Shown here piece by piece: positions 36,481 through 47,588 of a stretch of DNA of 64,000 bases. The notes beneath the pieces are model-generated. The model was not told the DNA's origin, made no database searches, and worked only from the letters and a program-made list of their open reading frames with translations. A program made the position numbers and the translations under genes. Source of the DNA: Pontederia crassipes. Its lineage: Eukaryota; Streptophyta; Magnoliopsida; Commelinales; Pontederiaceae. The stretch spans positions 65,263,646-65,327,645 of the forward strand of contig CM060193.1 in NCBI GenBank assembly GCA_030549335.1, read 5' to 3'. The first letter of the stretch is position 1. Every line of letters starts with the position of its first letter.

Positions 36481-37240
36481 ACTTAATGGGCCCCCATCGC
36501 GGAAACATCAATCGAAGTTTATACTCGAACCGGACGTCCGGGTCAGGTGAGCCGACCGGTCGAACCACGTCGGAATTGGAACCCAAACCCCAACGAGGGG
36601 GACGTCGCTGTTGGCAGCCGAACAGGGGGCGACGTGGGAACTGTGATTTTTTCGCGGTCCTGGTCGCCCAGTCGCGGGCGGGGCCCGCGTCGTCCTTCGT
36701 CCGTCGCCTTTTTGGGGAGAATTAAATGTGGGGTGGGGGGTTGCGGGTGGGGAGAAGGCGACGATGCGCGGTGTTGGGCGGCCGGCGAGGGCTCCCCGCC
36801 CGGTGTTCGGCGTTCGCGGCCTCGCAGCGGCTGAGGGTTGCGGGAAAGGACGCTTGGGACTGGGGGGGGGGGGGGGGGGGGGGACGATAAGGATGCGGGG
36901 AGATCGAGCAAGTTGTGGAGGACCAGTCGACAAGGTCACCTGATTGGCTTCAAGTGCGCGGGACCCGCCGCCCCCATCCCACGGCCCTCCCCGCTCCCAC
37001 TTTTTGACGTGGACGGCCCCGATCCCGGGCCGTATCGCGGGGTGCGTCCTTTCGGAGTGCCGAGCTCTGCCGTCTACCAGCGGCAGCGGCAGCAGCAGCT
37101 CAGCTGCAGCTGCAGCGGCAGCAGCATCTCCACTCATCAGTGTACAACCGCACGCACAAACAAGGAGGATTATGTGGAGAGAGAGGGAGAGAGAGAGAGA
37201 GGAGGCAATGCTGACTAGTGACCACTGACCACAGACCATT
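36481..37240. other. GC-rich island without a recognised gene
   Basis: A sharply bounded GC-rich block of about 760 bp with a 22-G run (36862-36883) and a CAG/CTG-rich stretch (about 37080-37130). A 243-codon frame is open on the minus strand (36508-37239), but its product is Pro/Ala/Arg-rich and low in complexity. Shorter frames on the other strand overlap it, and no known domain appears. It may be the promoter or first exon of an unrecognised transcript, or simply a compositional island. Confidence 0.4.
36862..36883. repeat. poly-G tract, 22 bp
   Basis: Uninterrupted run of 22 G residues in the GC-rich island, with potential to form a G-quadruplex. Confidence 0.9.
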
Positions 37241-37503
37241 TTTCATGATCCCCTCGAAGGACGTAGCCTTTATTTTTTATTTTTTTTTTATTTTTGGATT
37301 CCTTTCCTTCGGTTCTGTGGACGTTTTGGCTTTGCATTAATTGTGGACAGTTCGCCATTGTTCCCTTTTTAGATTTCTCTTCTTTTCCAAGTGCGTGCAC
37401 AAGAAAATGGTCGAACATCTTTTCAAACGCACGTACGTGAAGGATTAAAAACGCCAATTAATGATCGAAGTATCTCCTGAGCATGCAATTTTTAAACATT
37501 CAT

Positions 37504-37590
37504 CAATGACGTTTACACAATATATATATATAGATAGATAGATAGCAAAATATAGATAGATAGGAAAATGACGTTTACACAATATCTCTT
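37504..37590. repeat. direct repeats flanking a TAGA/TA microsatellite
   Basis: AATGACGTTTACACAATAT occurs twice (about 37505 and 37567), separated by a (TA)n and (TAGA)n run, suggesting slippage or a short local duplication. Confidence 0.7.
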
Positions 37591-37689
37591 GTATTATCCC
37601 TCTGCATGCATGGGCGTATAAAATACATATCCACATGTACGTCTGGGAGCGAGATGTGATCACCCATATTTACGAGGCAATGAACTCTC

Positions 37690-38098
37690 AGGACTCTGTC
37701 GGAGTGCCGTGGAAGTCCCTAATTGACCTTTGGGTCAAGTTTAACTCGGATGCATCTTCAATGATTTAGTCAGGCCGTGAGGAGTAGGCTATATTATTCG
37801 GACTCCTAATAACACCTTTATGACTGCAGGTTGCTATAGTCGAGAAACTGATGGCATCAGAGTTAGAAGCTTGGGGACTGCTTCAAGGCTTGGAGGAATG
37901 TAAAGAGAGGGACATTAAGAACATCATCGTTGAAGTGGAATCGGAGGAGCTAGTGAACATCATAAACAGAACGCGAGGTTGCTCGACGGATCCAAAATGT
38001 TATACATTCTATCGTTGATGCGGACTTTCTTGCTAATATGGACAGATATCAGGATTTTAATATTTTTTGTGTGAAGAATCTAACAGTTAAACCTTTCT
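37690..38098 (+). pseudogene. LINE RNase H-like (RVT_3) relic
   Basis: Translation in broken frames gives VPWKSLIDLWVKFNSDAS, then ASELEAWGLLQGLEECKERD continuing to VEVESEELVNIIN, then, after a shift, IQNVIHSIVDADFL. The order D(A)S ... E-A-W-L-G ... E-S-L-I matches the RNase H-like domain at the C-terminus of plant L1-type LINE polyproteins. Stops and a frameshift near 37985 show it is dead. No flanking reverse transcriptase or tail was identified. Confidence 0.65.
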
Positions 38099-38201
38099 TC
38101 AAAAAAAAAACAAAATGCATGCATGTATCACGTATTGATGGCTTCTCCATCTCATGCATATAACAAAGAAAGAGAAGAATAAAAAAATATATTTATCTCG
38201 A

Positions 38202-38225
38202 ATATATATATATATATATATATAT
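38202..38225. repeat. (AT)n microsatellite
   Basis: Perfect AT run of about 24 bp. A second, shorter one is at 38301-38316. Confidence 0.85.
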
Positions 38226-38675
38226 GACCTCAGCATGTAGCTGGTCGAAATCTCTACGAGGTTTAGATCCCAAAGTTACACGAAAGTATCTTTCAATAAT
38301 ATATATATATATATATGGAGATTGAAGAATAATTGATCAGATTCATTGCTCTAAGTCATCTTAGTTATTCTTTTTTCCCCTCAAATTCATGAATTTAAAA
38401 GTACGTAGCAGCATCACTTGGCAACCTATGACATAATAAGCCTTGAGTTCGGTTTTCCTGTTGTGTTTTTTTTACCAGTTGACACATTTGACTCCAAGTT
38501 TGTCGAACGTGGCGACAGCCTCGAGGAGTTCACCCTCCCTCGCTTGATCCGCGCCTAGGGAGATTTTGTAACTGCTTTGGTGACAAGATATGTCCAGGGT
38601 CCAGTAGTTTGATTCGTGATCGACTTAGAATTGCCACTCGGTTTCGGACAAAAGAATATGTATCGAGCGTACAAC

Positions 38676-38678
<3 letters not shown>

Positions 38679-38752
<74 letters not shown>
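38679..38752. repeat. (GA)37 microsatellite
   Basis: A perfect 74-bp GA run. The long Leu/Ser or Arg/Glu frames through it are artefacts of the repeat. Confidence 0.95.
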
Positions 38753-38757
<5 letters not shown>

Positions 38758-38859
38758 TGAAATGAAAGAATATGCTCGAGATCTGAGTTGGAGAATCACC
38801 TGCCTTCATTTTGATTGGACCGTGTTCTTGTGCATCCCGCCGATTACATTGTAAAGTTG

Positions 38860-40098
38860 ATAAAATAAAGAAATAAAAAAATGGTTAATACAATCCGATA
38901 GTGACATTGTATTTTGTGATTATTTATCATCATTTTGATTAGAATTTTTACTATATGATAAAATTTAATCAACTTGGCCGATTGAATTAATCGGATAGAT
39001 GTTTGACTTTCAAAATGATTTGTGAGTCATCTCAAATCCGTTCTTAAGATTGATGATTTGAATGATCCGATGAAAAAAATAATTAATATAAAGAAAATTA
39101 AAATTTTATAAGACACATTACTTCAATACCTTCGTTTGAAATTTATGTTTCATTTTTCATCGCATATCATTGATATTCTTTTATTTATAATTATAAAAAT
39201 ACCATAGTTTATGCGATAACTATTTAATTAGTACTTACTTTATTATATTATTTGACTTAACTATTTTGTTTAATTTATATTTGTTAGAATCTTACAAAAG
39301 CACTGAAATATAAGAAAAAAATATTTAACATATTTTTATTAATTTTATTAATTTATAATATATGATTCGACTTCGTCCGACCGGTTCAACTTAATTCCGA
39401 TTATCAATTCGGGTCAGGCTTTATAACGCTGTACTTTATTCATATCGCATTTTTTTCAAACGTTGAATTAATCGGATGTTAATAATTGCGGACCCATATA
39501 AGTTTTGATCCAAAAGAAGATGAAGAAGGAATGTTTATTTTTTTTTTCTCTCACAAGATGTACTAGAATTATTCATTGAAGGGCGGACCCGATAAATCCA
39601 ATGTTGATCCGGCTTCTATTGCACTGATCCAATCCGAGGGCGTGCCGGATGGTTGGTTTGGTGAGCCAAATCCGGCCATGATCATTGGTCGGTCCAAAAC
39701 GGATACTAATTAAAAAAAAATCTTAATCCGAATCCGCCGTCCAATATTATTTATATGATATTAAAAAAATTAGGAAAGGACCATTTCAATCTTTATAATA
39801 ATCTCATATATTGTTAAGTCAGACGTGCCAATAAAAAGTTAAGCTATTAGGAAGAACACGTGAACAAGGGGGGAAATACCTTTTACGATAATTATCAAGT
39901 GCTAAGTGATGGAGAGCAGCTCGCGTGGCACGGAATAGAACAACTAGCACTTTGAATTTTCATGGAATTGATTTGTAATGTGCTTTTAAAAGTTTTTATT
40001 TGACATTTTATGAATTATATCCATGAGAAACCCTTTGTAAGGAATAAGATTATGTAAGAGAAAAATTATGGAAAGAAGATGACATTCGAGATTTTTAA
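38860..40098. other. AT-rich intergenic DNA
   Basis: No gene or bounded element recognised. TCCGATTAATTC-like words recur in both orientations (about 38985, 39390 and 39468), which suggests an unresolved decayed repeat. Confidence 0.45.
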
Positions 40099-40211
40099 GG
40101 TTCTCTTTGGATGGTAGAAGTGGAGCAGAACAAAGTTCTAAGTTCTGTCAAACAAAGTATGTGTCACGGAATTGTTGTTAAGCAAGTTGATCCGATTCTT
40201 TTATTTTTTTC

Positions 40212-40245
40212 TAATAGGTCTAAAAGTAGAACAACTTTTAGACCT

Positions 40246-40249
<4 letters not shown>
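40212..40249. repeat. perfect 15-bp hairpin next to a TAA microsatellite
   Basis: TAATAGGTCTAAAAG (40212-40226) is perfectly complementary to CTTTTAGACCTATTA (40235-40249), with an 8-base loop. It abuts a (TAA)n run at 40248-40292. Confidence 0.85.

Positions 40250-40292
<43 letters not shown>
40248..40292. repeat. (TAA)15 microsatellite
   Basis: Near-perfect TAA run of about 45 bp. Confidence 0.9.
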
Positions 40293-40294
<2 letters not shown>

Positions 40295-41039
40295 TAATAA
40301 TATATGTATATGTTATATATTATATGCATATATTATATATTAGATATATTATAATAAATTTATTTATGTCTAATAACAAAAACGTGCATTTATTATTTAT
40401 TACAATTTACTTAGTGTTATAATAAAATAAAAAATTCTACTTATTATTTATTATGAAAAAAATATATTTTCTTGTTTAAATGTTGATCTACATATTTTTA
40501 TTTATTTTACTTATCATATATCATAATAAAAATTAACTAGTATGATATTACAATAATTATTAATAATAGTAGTATAATATAATTAATTTATTAAGTATCA
40601 TTATCTAAATAAGTTATAATTATATAATTATTTTATATAAATATTATGTTAATTTTTTTATATTTCTTTTTTAGTTATTATTTAGTTTGCCTAAATTTTT
40701 TTTCTTCTATCTAATTTTCTAATTGTAAAAATATTGTATAAGCAATAATATAAAAATAATCTTCATAAAATAATAAAATATATCTTTAATTTTTACTTTT
40801 TATATAAATACTCACTAAAACTTATCTATCAAATTAACTTTTTAAATTCCTATCATTATATTTTTCATCCAAACACTAATTTAAATTTTTCTATCCGAAC
40901 TAACAAGAACTTAAAATTTCTATGCCAAACATAGCCTAGGAGTTTATATACACAATTATTTTATAAATGATAAAAAATATAAATTGATTATAATTCTGCA
41001 TTAATTTTTTAAAATTAAGACACAAATATCGAGATAATG

Positions 41040-41150
41040 CTTCTTAATATTTTAATCGAGGGGATCTCTTTTGATCGGGTAACGAGACATCCGTAGTGTG
41101 AGAAAGCTTTTTATTTTTTCTAGGTGTCTGGAGGACCATGATAGAATTTA
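41040..41150 (-). mobile_element. fragment related to the LTR-like repeat at 14 kb
   Basis: Shares AACGAGAC, CCGTAGTG, GAG and CTTTTTA, in order, with 14318-14365, and a following GGTGTCT. Strongly diverged. It lies about 100 bp beyond the MITE-like element's right end. Confidence 0.35.
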
Positions 41151-41360
41151 AGACATTATTAACGTATTCTCTTTTAAGGAAATCAATAATATTTTGTGAG
41201 GAGCACAAATGAATAATAAATACATAAATTAAAAAAGAGCTCGTTTTGATATGGACTTCATCGAGGTGGTCGTCGTAGGCCCAACTAAATTTGGGCCGCT
41301 CCGCTTCGATCTCACGTAACGCAGAGAATTCGGTGTTTTATTTCGTCATGTTTTCGTGCC

Positions 41361-42645
41361 ATGCGCTTTATTTCGACGTCGAGCGCTCTCCTTAGAGGAC
41401 GACGGCGCGTGGAACGACCGCGTCGACAAAGACCGGAACGGAGTCGAGGAGCCGCGACGGGCACCTCGACGACGACGGCGGCGGAGTCGGTGCGTGGGTT
41501 GGCGCCGATCGCCGGCGCGCTACTCTTCAAACGCCTCCGCAAGTCCGACCACCAGGAACCTCGCCCGCCCCGTCGGGCCCTTTCCGCGGAATGCTCCTTT
41601 GTCTTTTCGATTTGAATTTCCTGTTCGTCGCGTTGTTCTCATACATATCTTTTTTTTGTTCCCTCTAATTATTGATTGGTGTCGCCGGCCTATCAGATTC
41701 TGCAATTTTGATTGTTTTTTATATATTTTTGTATGCAACGAATTCTTGATGTCGTGAAGCGCGCAGATTTCTCGGTTCTTGTTCCAAATACAATGTTCCT
41801 TTGAAGTCGATGCTGCCACAGTGCCACTGTTCAGTTAGAGACGCCTAATTGTCCCGGTTGGAATCCTTTTGGAAATATATTGCAGGTGTTTGTGTTGTGT
41901 CACGGTTTACTTGGTTTTGTTGCTCGATGCAGAATGCTCACTTCCCCTAGGATTGTTCCGGATATCTTACTGCATGTATTTTTTTTTTTCAACTCATTTT
42001 TGTACTTAGTTTATTTTTCAGGTGTGATGGTGACAGTTTTGTAATTCTGCACTCCTGAAAAGTGCACTCCATTAACTTGTCCTCCACATCACTCGTCGCA
42101 TATAGGTCTTCCGGGCCTGCGGTATATTAGGGGAGACCCGCTAATCCTTCCCCGAAGCCTTGTAATCAATTTTATTTATTCAACAAAAATTTTAAGCTTC
42201 CCTAAATCTAGCATCGTGTCTCGAGCATGTGGTGGCAATCCACAAGAGCGTCCCAAAGAGATCGAGCATTACGCCGAGGTGCCCGTTTATTTACAAACGC
42301 CTCCATCGAAGAAGCGTCCGCTCGGGACCGAACGTTCCAAAAATTGTGGCATTCGAAAAGTGATATAAGTAAACTTTCACAAAGCATTCAAAAGAGCTTG
42401 CCTAGACGTTGGACACGTCTAAGCGCCGCACGGGTCGATCGAGCGAAAAACGACCCGCGACACGATGGTGAATGGCTCGACAGTTGTTCACTTTGAACGA
42501 TGTTGTAGCCTCGCAGTGATCTAATTAATCGTTGCTAAAATATGTTGTATGCAGACGTTTGAAGGCTTGATTCTTGTTTTTGGCAGGCATCTAAGAAGGA
42601 CAAGACCACAGAGGAGATTAAGTATGATAACGAACAGACGTAGTG
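41361..42645 (+). CDS. possible small multi-exon gene, unrecognised
   Basis: A GC-rich first frame at 41361 starts MRFISTSSALLRGRRR, a Ser/Arg-rich start that resembles a mitochondrial presequence. At 42586 a good acceptor (TTTTGGCAG) precedes an open end that reads ASKKDKTTEEIKYDNEQT then stop (42640-42642). How the two would be joined is not clear: candidate acceptors at about 41767 and 42036 are possible but unproven. The part at 42060-42500 looks like inserted repeat sequence. No family was recognised, so gene and coordinates are tentative. Confidence 0.25.
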
Positions 42646-44742
42646 CCCGCTCATTGCTTTCGTGTTCTTGACCATTAGAACTGAGTCACTCACGCCCTCC
42701 GCTGTTGCATCCTGAAATTTTAACTTTACTTCCCACTAACAACGGGAGTTGGGGCGGATATAACTCAGCTATTCACGTGTCGAATTTAATCCACTCTAGA
42801 ACATGATCCAGCTCGATCAATTTGGTTGGATCGAATTTTAAATTTTTTTTATCTCATGACTCGATTCACCAAGCATCATTTTTTTTATAATATAAAAAAT
42901 ATTTATTATTTTATTTTTAATATAAAATAAAGTATTCTTAAATACAAAAAATATTTTTTAGATGTCTACATATTTTTATACATTTAAAATGCTCTAGTTT
43001 GTATATTTTTTAATTTTAAATACTATAAAACTCTTAAAATTAACTAAAAATTATTTATTTTTTTAAAATAAAAAACTAGGGTCATAAGGTCGGGATGAGT
43101 CAAGTTGGGTTGAAGTTTTTCATCATGAACTTAACCCGACCCGAACCAACCGGAGTCGGATGGATTTTTGGGTTCACTGACTCCTAGTGACTGTTTAAGT
43201 AAAGGTCTCAAGTTCAAAATGTAAATTTTTTTTTATGTAGGTTTCACTTGGGGATTCGATGGTGAGACGATACTATAATTTGTGATCGGTACGCATAACT
43301 CTAAGCTCACATGAATTGAATGATCGACAACTTTTTCCGCACACTGTGATGGCAATCGAAAAAAAATTGATTCCGACTATAATCTCTTGTGTCTTGGTTA
43401 CTCCTGCAGTATAATTAATTTACTATTACGGATTAATTTGAACTATAAGATGCAAACATCTGAAACTTGAAATGCAGGTTTTAGTTGTATGGTATCAATT
43501 CCTTATTATGAAAGGGAATATTAAGGTGCATACAAAAAAAACTGTGTGGGTAGTGCATACAAACTTGTAAGAAACGTAGGGCCATATCTTAAAGTTGAAT
43601 ATTATATATATATATGCATGTATGTATGTATATGCATCTTAATATTCCTACTTTAACATGAACCAAGACTACATATTTTAGGATATACATACAGGTGCTA
43701 GAAATTCAGAAAATGAACAGAAAGGGTTTGTGCAAATATTATCCTGGTTTCTTTCCTGATGGCATTATGGACATGCATTCATCACTACGTCTTAATGGTC
43801 TTTTGGCAACCATCCTTCCTGTTCTAAAACAAAAATCACTGTCTTAAGATAGGTGCTGTCAATGGAATTGTTGTAGGTTTCATCCAACCGGTCGGCTCAA
43901 GAGTGTGAGAGGTCTAAAACGAAATTATAAAACAATTTTGATATAAATAAAAATATTATTATATATTTTAAAAATATTCATATAAAAATTTATATTAAAA
44001 AAATTATTCAAGAAGATGATAAATAAGAGCTATTCTTTCGGGTAAAAGGAACCTACATAGCACTAAAGTTTTGCATTCATGCTGAGCAACTGATCCATCG
44101 TTCAAGTGAAAATATGCAGCTAAGATTTCAATTAGAATAAGTGAAGATATTGCAGTTGGAGAAAATCAAGATGGACTACAACTAAATCAAAGTTGATTAC
44201 AATACTTGCAATTCTTTTTTAAAAAAAATGGATTACAACTAAATTCATCACATTGCTGTTAGAAAATCAAAATGAATTACAATTGACTCCATTGCAATAT
44301 TTTCAGAAAATCAGAATGGTTCATTAAAATACTTGCAGAAACCAAAATTTTATAGCAAAAAACATAATGAACATGTAATTATATCATATTACAAAACCCA
44401 TATTACAACAACAATGAAGCAGTATGCAACACAATAAAGCAAACAACACAGCGGGACAATAACTGCAGCATGACAGGTCTGTGGAGGAAGCAAAAATAGC
44501 ACGATAGGGCAACTGCGTGAGCAACAACTGAGGGAAAAACGGTTCGGCAAGGAGAACAGTAGCACAACAGCTTTGCAGCAAGAGGCAGCAAGTATTATCA
44601 ATGGAACCGGCAACAATGAAGGAAATATGAAGCTAAAACTACATTGAACTCCGACCTTCGCGATCAAGAGAAGCTGCAACGCACAAAGAGAGAGATAGGC
44701 GTGAGGCGGCTAGGGATTCCATTCTCTTGAACATTTCTTTAA
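42646..44742. other. intergenic DNA
   Basis: AT-rich, with decayed repeat sequence (for example around 43080-43180). A short TATATA/GTATGTAT run lies at about 43604-43634. Frames at 44384-44679 on the minus strand are Cys/Leu-rich without a recognised domain. Confidence 0.5.
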
Positions 44743-45147
44743 GGGTCTGTTTGGTTCAAAATTTCGTCAAAGAAAAGAGAAGCTAAAGAATGAGAAGAAA
44801 AAAGATGGAAAGAAAATGCAGAAGAACGAGGGTGAATAGTTTTTTGTTTGGTTCATGTCATTAAAGGGAAATGAATGGAATAATGTTAAGTGATAATTTT
44901 ATTTGAACGATTATATCTTTATATATATACTTATATGTTTAATTTATATGGTTAAAAATAAAAATACATGTTAAGTGTGTCTTTCCCCTTCTTTCCACCC
45001 CGATTCGAAGGTGAAAGAATCGGAGGAGAATGAAGGAGAAAGGATGAGACTTTCCCCTCCAACTTAATTCAAACACACAGAGAAAATCGATTACCCTTCT
45101 TTCTCTTCCCATCGATTCCTCTCCTTTCACCCCAACCAAATGGGGCC
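44743..45147. mobile_element. Tourist/PIF-Harbinger-like MITE with TAA TSD
   Basis: The 405-bp element starts GGGTCTGTTTGGTT and ends AACCAAATGGGGCC, imperfect terminal inverted repeats of about 14 bp. It is flanked on both sides by TAA (44740-44742 and 45148-45150). Terminal sequence and 3-bp TWA-type duplication are those of PIF/Harbinger MITEs. There is no transposase. Confidence 0.7.
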
Positions 45148-45335
45148 TAAATCTGAGTTGTCGCTTCACGATGAATGGTCACAATTAACCATTCTAATTG
45201 AAATCTTAGCCGCATATCTTCACTTGGATGGTGAATCAGCGCTCATCATGGATGCAAAATTTTAGTGTTCTGTAGGTTCCTTTTACCCTATTCTTTAAGT
45301 GTAGTTCTAATGTTGCCAATCATGAACAACAAAAA

Positions 45336-45503
45336 ATAACAACAAAGTTTTATCTCACTAGGTGGGGTCGGCTACATGGATCATACGACGCTTCGTTGAT
45401 CCATGTTCATAAGATTCGACAAGGTTTTACGCTGGCTGTCGGGGCCTAACACAACCCTCCTCCTTTATCCGGGCTTGAGACCGATTATAAAACATAGGCG
45501 GAG
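45336..45503 (-). mobile_element. SINE (Au-like), third copy
   Basis: Minus orientation. It has the same 5' start (CTCCGCCTATG on the minus strand) and the same tail (CCTAGTGAGATAAAACTTTG) as the copies at 13.2 and 20.0 kb, with a degenerate CAA-rich tail on the plus strand. It is slightly deleted before the tail and no target duplication was found, so it is probably older. Confidence 0.7.
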
Positions 45504-46440
45504 TTTCTTGATCAGAGTAACTGTGACAAATACATTACTTGGATAAACATCCAGTCTTCATTTAAGGTCACAATCAGAAATCAGTGAGAAACCAAGCAAC
45601 TGGAGAAACAAAGAAATTTTTACTGAAGTAAAGTTTAAAACACCAAAATCCAAATCACAGCTCTCAATGATCATAGATTCATATTTACATAAAAGCATTT
45701 CAAGAGTAATAATAATATTAATGAAAAAAAAATCAATTGAAGTACTATTGATTTTTGAGAAAAAAATTAAATATGAAAAAATGACATAAATTAAATTCAA
45801 AAGATAAGAAGATGATGAATTAATTATGATTTAGGTAGTGAAGGTAAATAGTATTAAAAATGAAGATTATATATATATATATGATGATGATGATGATGAT
45901 GATTTTAAATCAATAAAGTATTAAAATATAATGCATTTATAATAATTGAATATTATTAAATTAATACGTAATACATAATTAGAGGCCTTCCATTGGGTGA
46001 GACCTCAAGTAATTGCTTGATTGGCCTCACCCTCGAGCCGGCCATGCCAACCATATGACATGTCATTAGGATTATGCTTAATGTATATATCAAAAAAGAT
46101 TGATGCATTGACTCTTAGTGATCACTTCCATATACTTTGCTAAAACAAACTATTTTCCCCCTCGTAAATCTGAATTGTGAAATCGAAGTCCTTAAGCACA
46201 ATTATTCATATCATCCTCTTATGCGTTTCACAAATCACAACTTTCCTCTGACCTCCCGCATAAAAGCACAATTACTCTTACAATTTTTTTTTTTACCATG
46301 AAACTTGAAGGTGGTGACTTCTATTGATTTCATTGTTGCAAAAGTTCTAAATAGTGAAGCCTTGCTTGAAAGAAATGAAATATGATGTCCAAGTGTGATT
46401 ATCAAGTCTCTGATAAATACATGATTAACTTTTGTTTCCA
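45504..46440. other. AT-rich intergenic DNA with AT/GAT simple repeats
   Basis: An (AT)n run changes to (GAT)n at 45868-45903. No gene was recognised. Confidence 0.5.
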
Positions 46441-46760
46441 GAGTTATCCAACTATTCATGCTGTTGTATCTGAAATTGCATCTTTCCCAGAGGAGGGGTG
46501 GGATGATTTAAAGTTTTATTTTCATTCCTTGCGTTAGTTAAATTTGTGTTCCGTTTTTTATTAAACATTCCGAGCTGACATTTAATTCACTATCAGCTCA
46601 TATCCCATGGTGATAAATGAAAGACAGTTTTTCCGTAATCTACAAAATTTGGATGTAGAAATTCTGCGGCTTCTTGAAGAATCAGCATTGATTCAATTGG
46701 CAGTTGAGTTTTTTGTTAAGGCAATTGGCAGTTGAGTTCATCTGCAATAAGAGGCATTGA
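46440..46760 (+). pseudogene. possible decayed exons of an importin-like gene
   Basis: After an acceptor-like TTGTTTCCAG the frame reads SYPTIHAVVSEIASFPEEGW. After a second one (CACTATCAG) it reads FRNLQNLDVEILRLLEESAL and on to IQLAVEFF. The wording recalls HEAT-repeat segments of importin-5-type proteins (V-S-E-I-A-S ... G-W and L-E-E ... L-A-V-E-F). Frames break at once outside these pieces and no further exons were found. The resemblance is from memory and weak. Confidence 0.22.
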
Positions 46761-47588
46761 AGAGTATACAAATTTTTGTACGGCCACAACCTGCAAAGCT
46801 ATTTTGGGGGTATGTTGCATTGTAATACATTCCCATAATTTTTAGAACACACTTTTGCAATACATTTAACATCATTGTATTTTAGGAACTATTGATGTGT
46901 GCATATATATGTCTGCTCAGGGTGCTTGTACTTTTTAGTGGGTATGGCAGATACTTGTAACATCACCTTAACGATTATTCTGACATGAAGTTAGTAAGAC
47001 AAATTAATTAAACTACATGCATTGTAGGGCATATGAGCACTCATAATAAGGAATGAATCACTACTGCTAATGGAAGTAATAATGCATACATATTGGACCA
47101 TTGTCATGAAAGAATTTGGGTAACTCATTGTATAGGTATATTGTTATTGATGTTTTTCAGTGTTATTCCTGTGCCTTGTGCAAATTTCTGATGTTGGTAC
47201 TTCACTTTCTGCAACTGTGACTATAATAGATGTGTTTAAAGTTATTACAATGCTAGTTATTTTGTGCAAACAGACCAATCACTATGAAGAATAAGGTAGT
47301 TAGCAGAGACTGATGGTAAATGAAGGATAACTTCGGCAAGTAAATAGGAAAAAGAACATAACACTGTTTTTTTACACATTCCCAGGTATGATATGTCAAT
47401 TTTATTCTTTTCCAACTGACATACTAAATGTGACAACAAATGTGACCCCCACACCGTTTTCAATAATGATTAATATACAAATCTTGTAATTGATCGCCAA
47501 GTCATTCCTAAAATAGCCAAAGTCACAATGAGGAAAACAGAACAAATATGTATTTCCATATCCTCGAGAATAGCATCTGCATTATACC
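46761..47588. other. intergenic DNA downstream of VPS60
   Basis: No gene was recognised. The right part probably contains the VPS60 3' untranslated region. Confidence 0.45.

Larger units (their letters stand above)
40099..40936. mobile_element. possible PIF/Harbinger-like MITE
   Basis: The left end GGTTCTCTTTGGATG follows TAA. The right end, read in reverse, is GGCTATGTTTGGCAT and is followed by TAG. The termini are partly complementary and resemble Tourist-type ends (GGG..TGTTTGG). The interior is very AT-rich with a (TAA)n run and a perfect 15-bp hairpin. A second right-end candidate lies about 20 bp inside, so the boundaries are uncertain. Confidence 0.35.

Noticed and set aside
36508..37239. 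243-codon frame on the minus strand.
   Set aside because: Low-complexity Pro/Ala/Arg/Ser product in a GC-rich island, with overlapping frames on the other strand and no domain. Best explained by composition.
38530..38854. Frames of 81-89 codons with long Ser-Leu or Arg-Glu repeats.
   Set aside because: They are translations of the (GA)n microsatellite.
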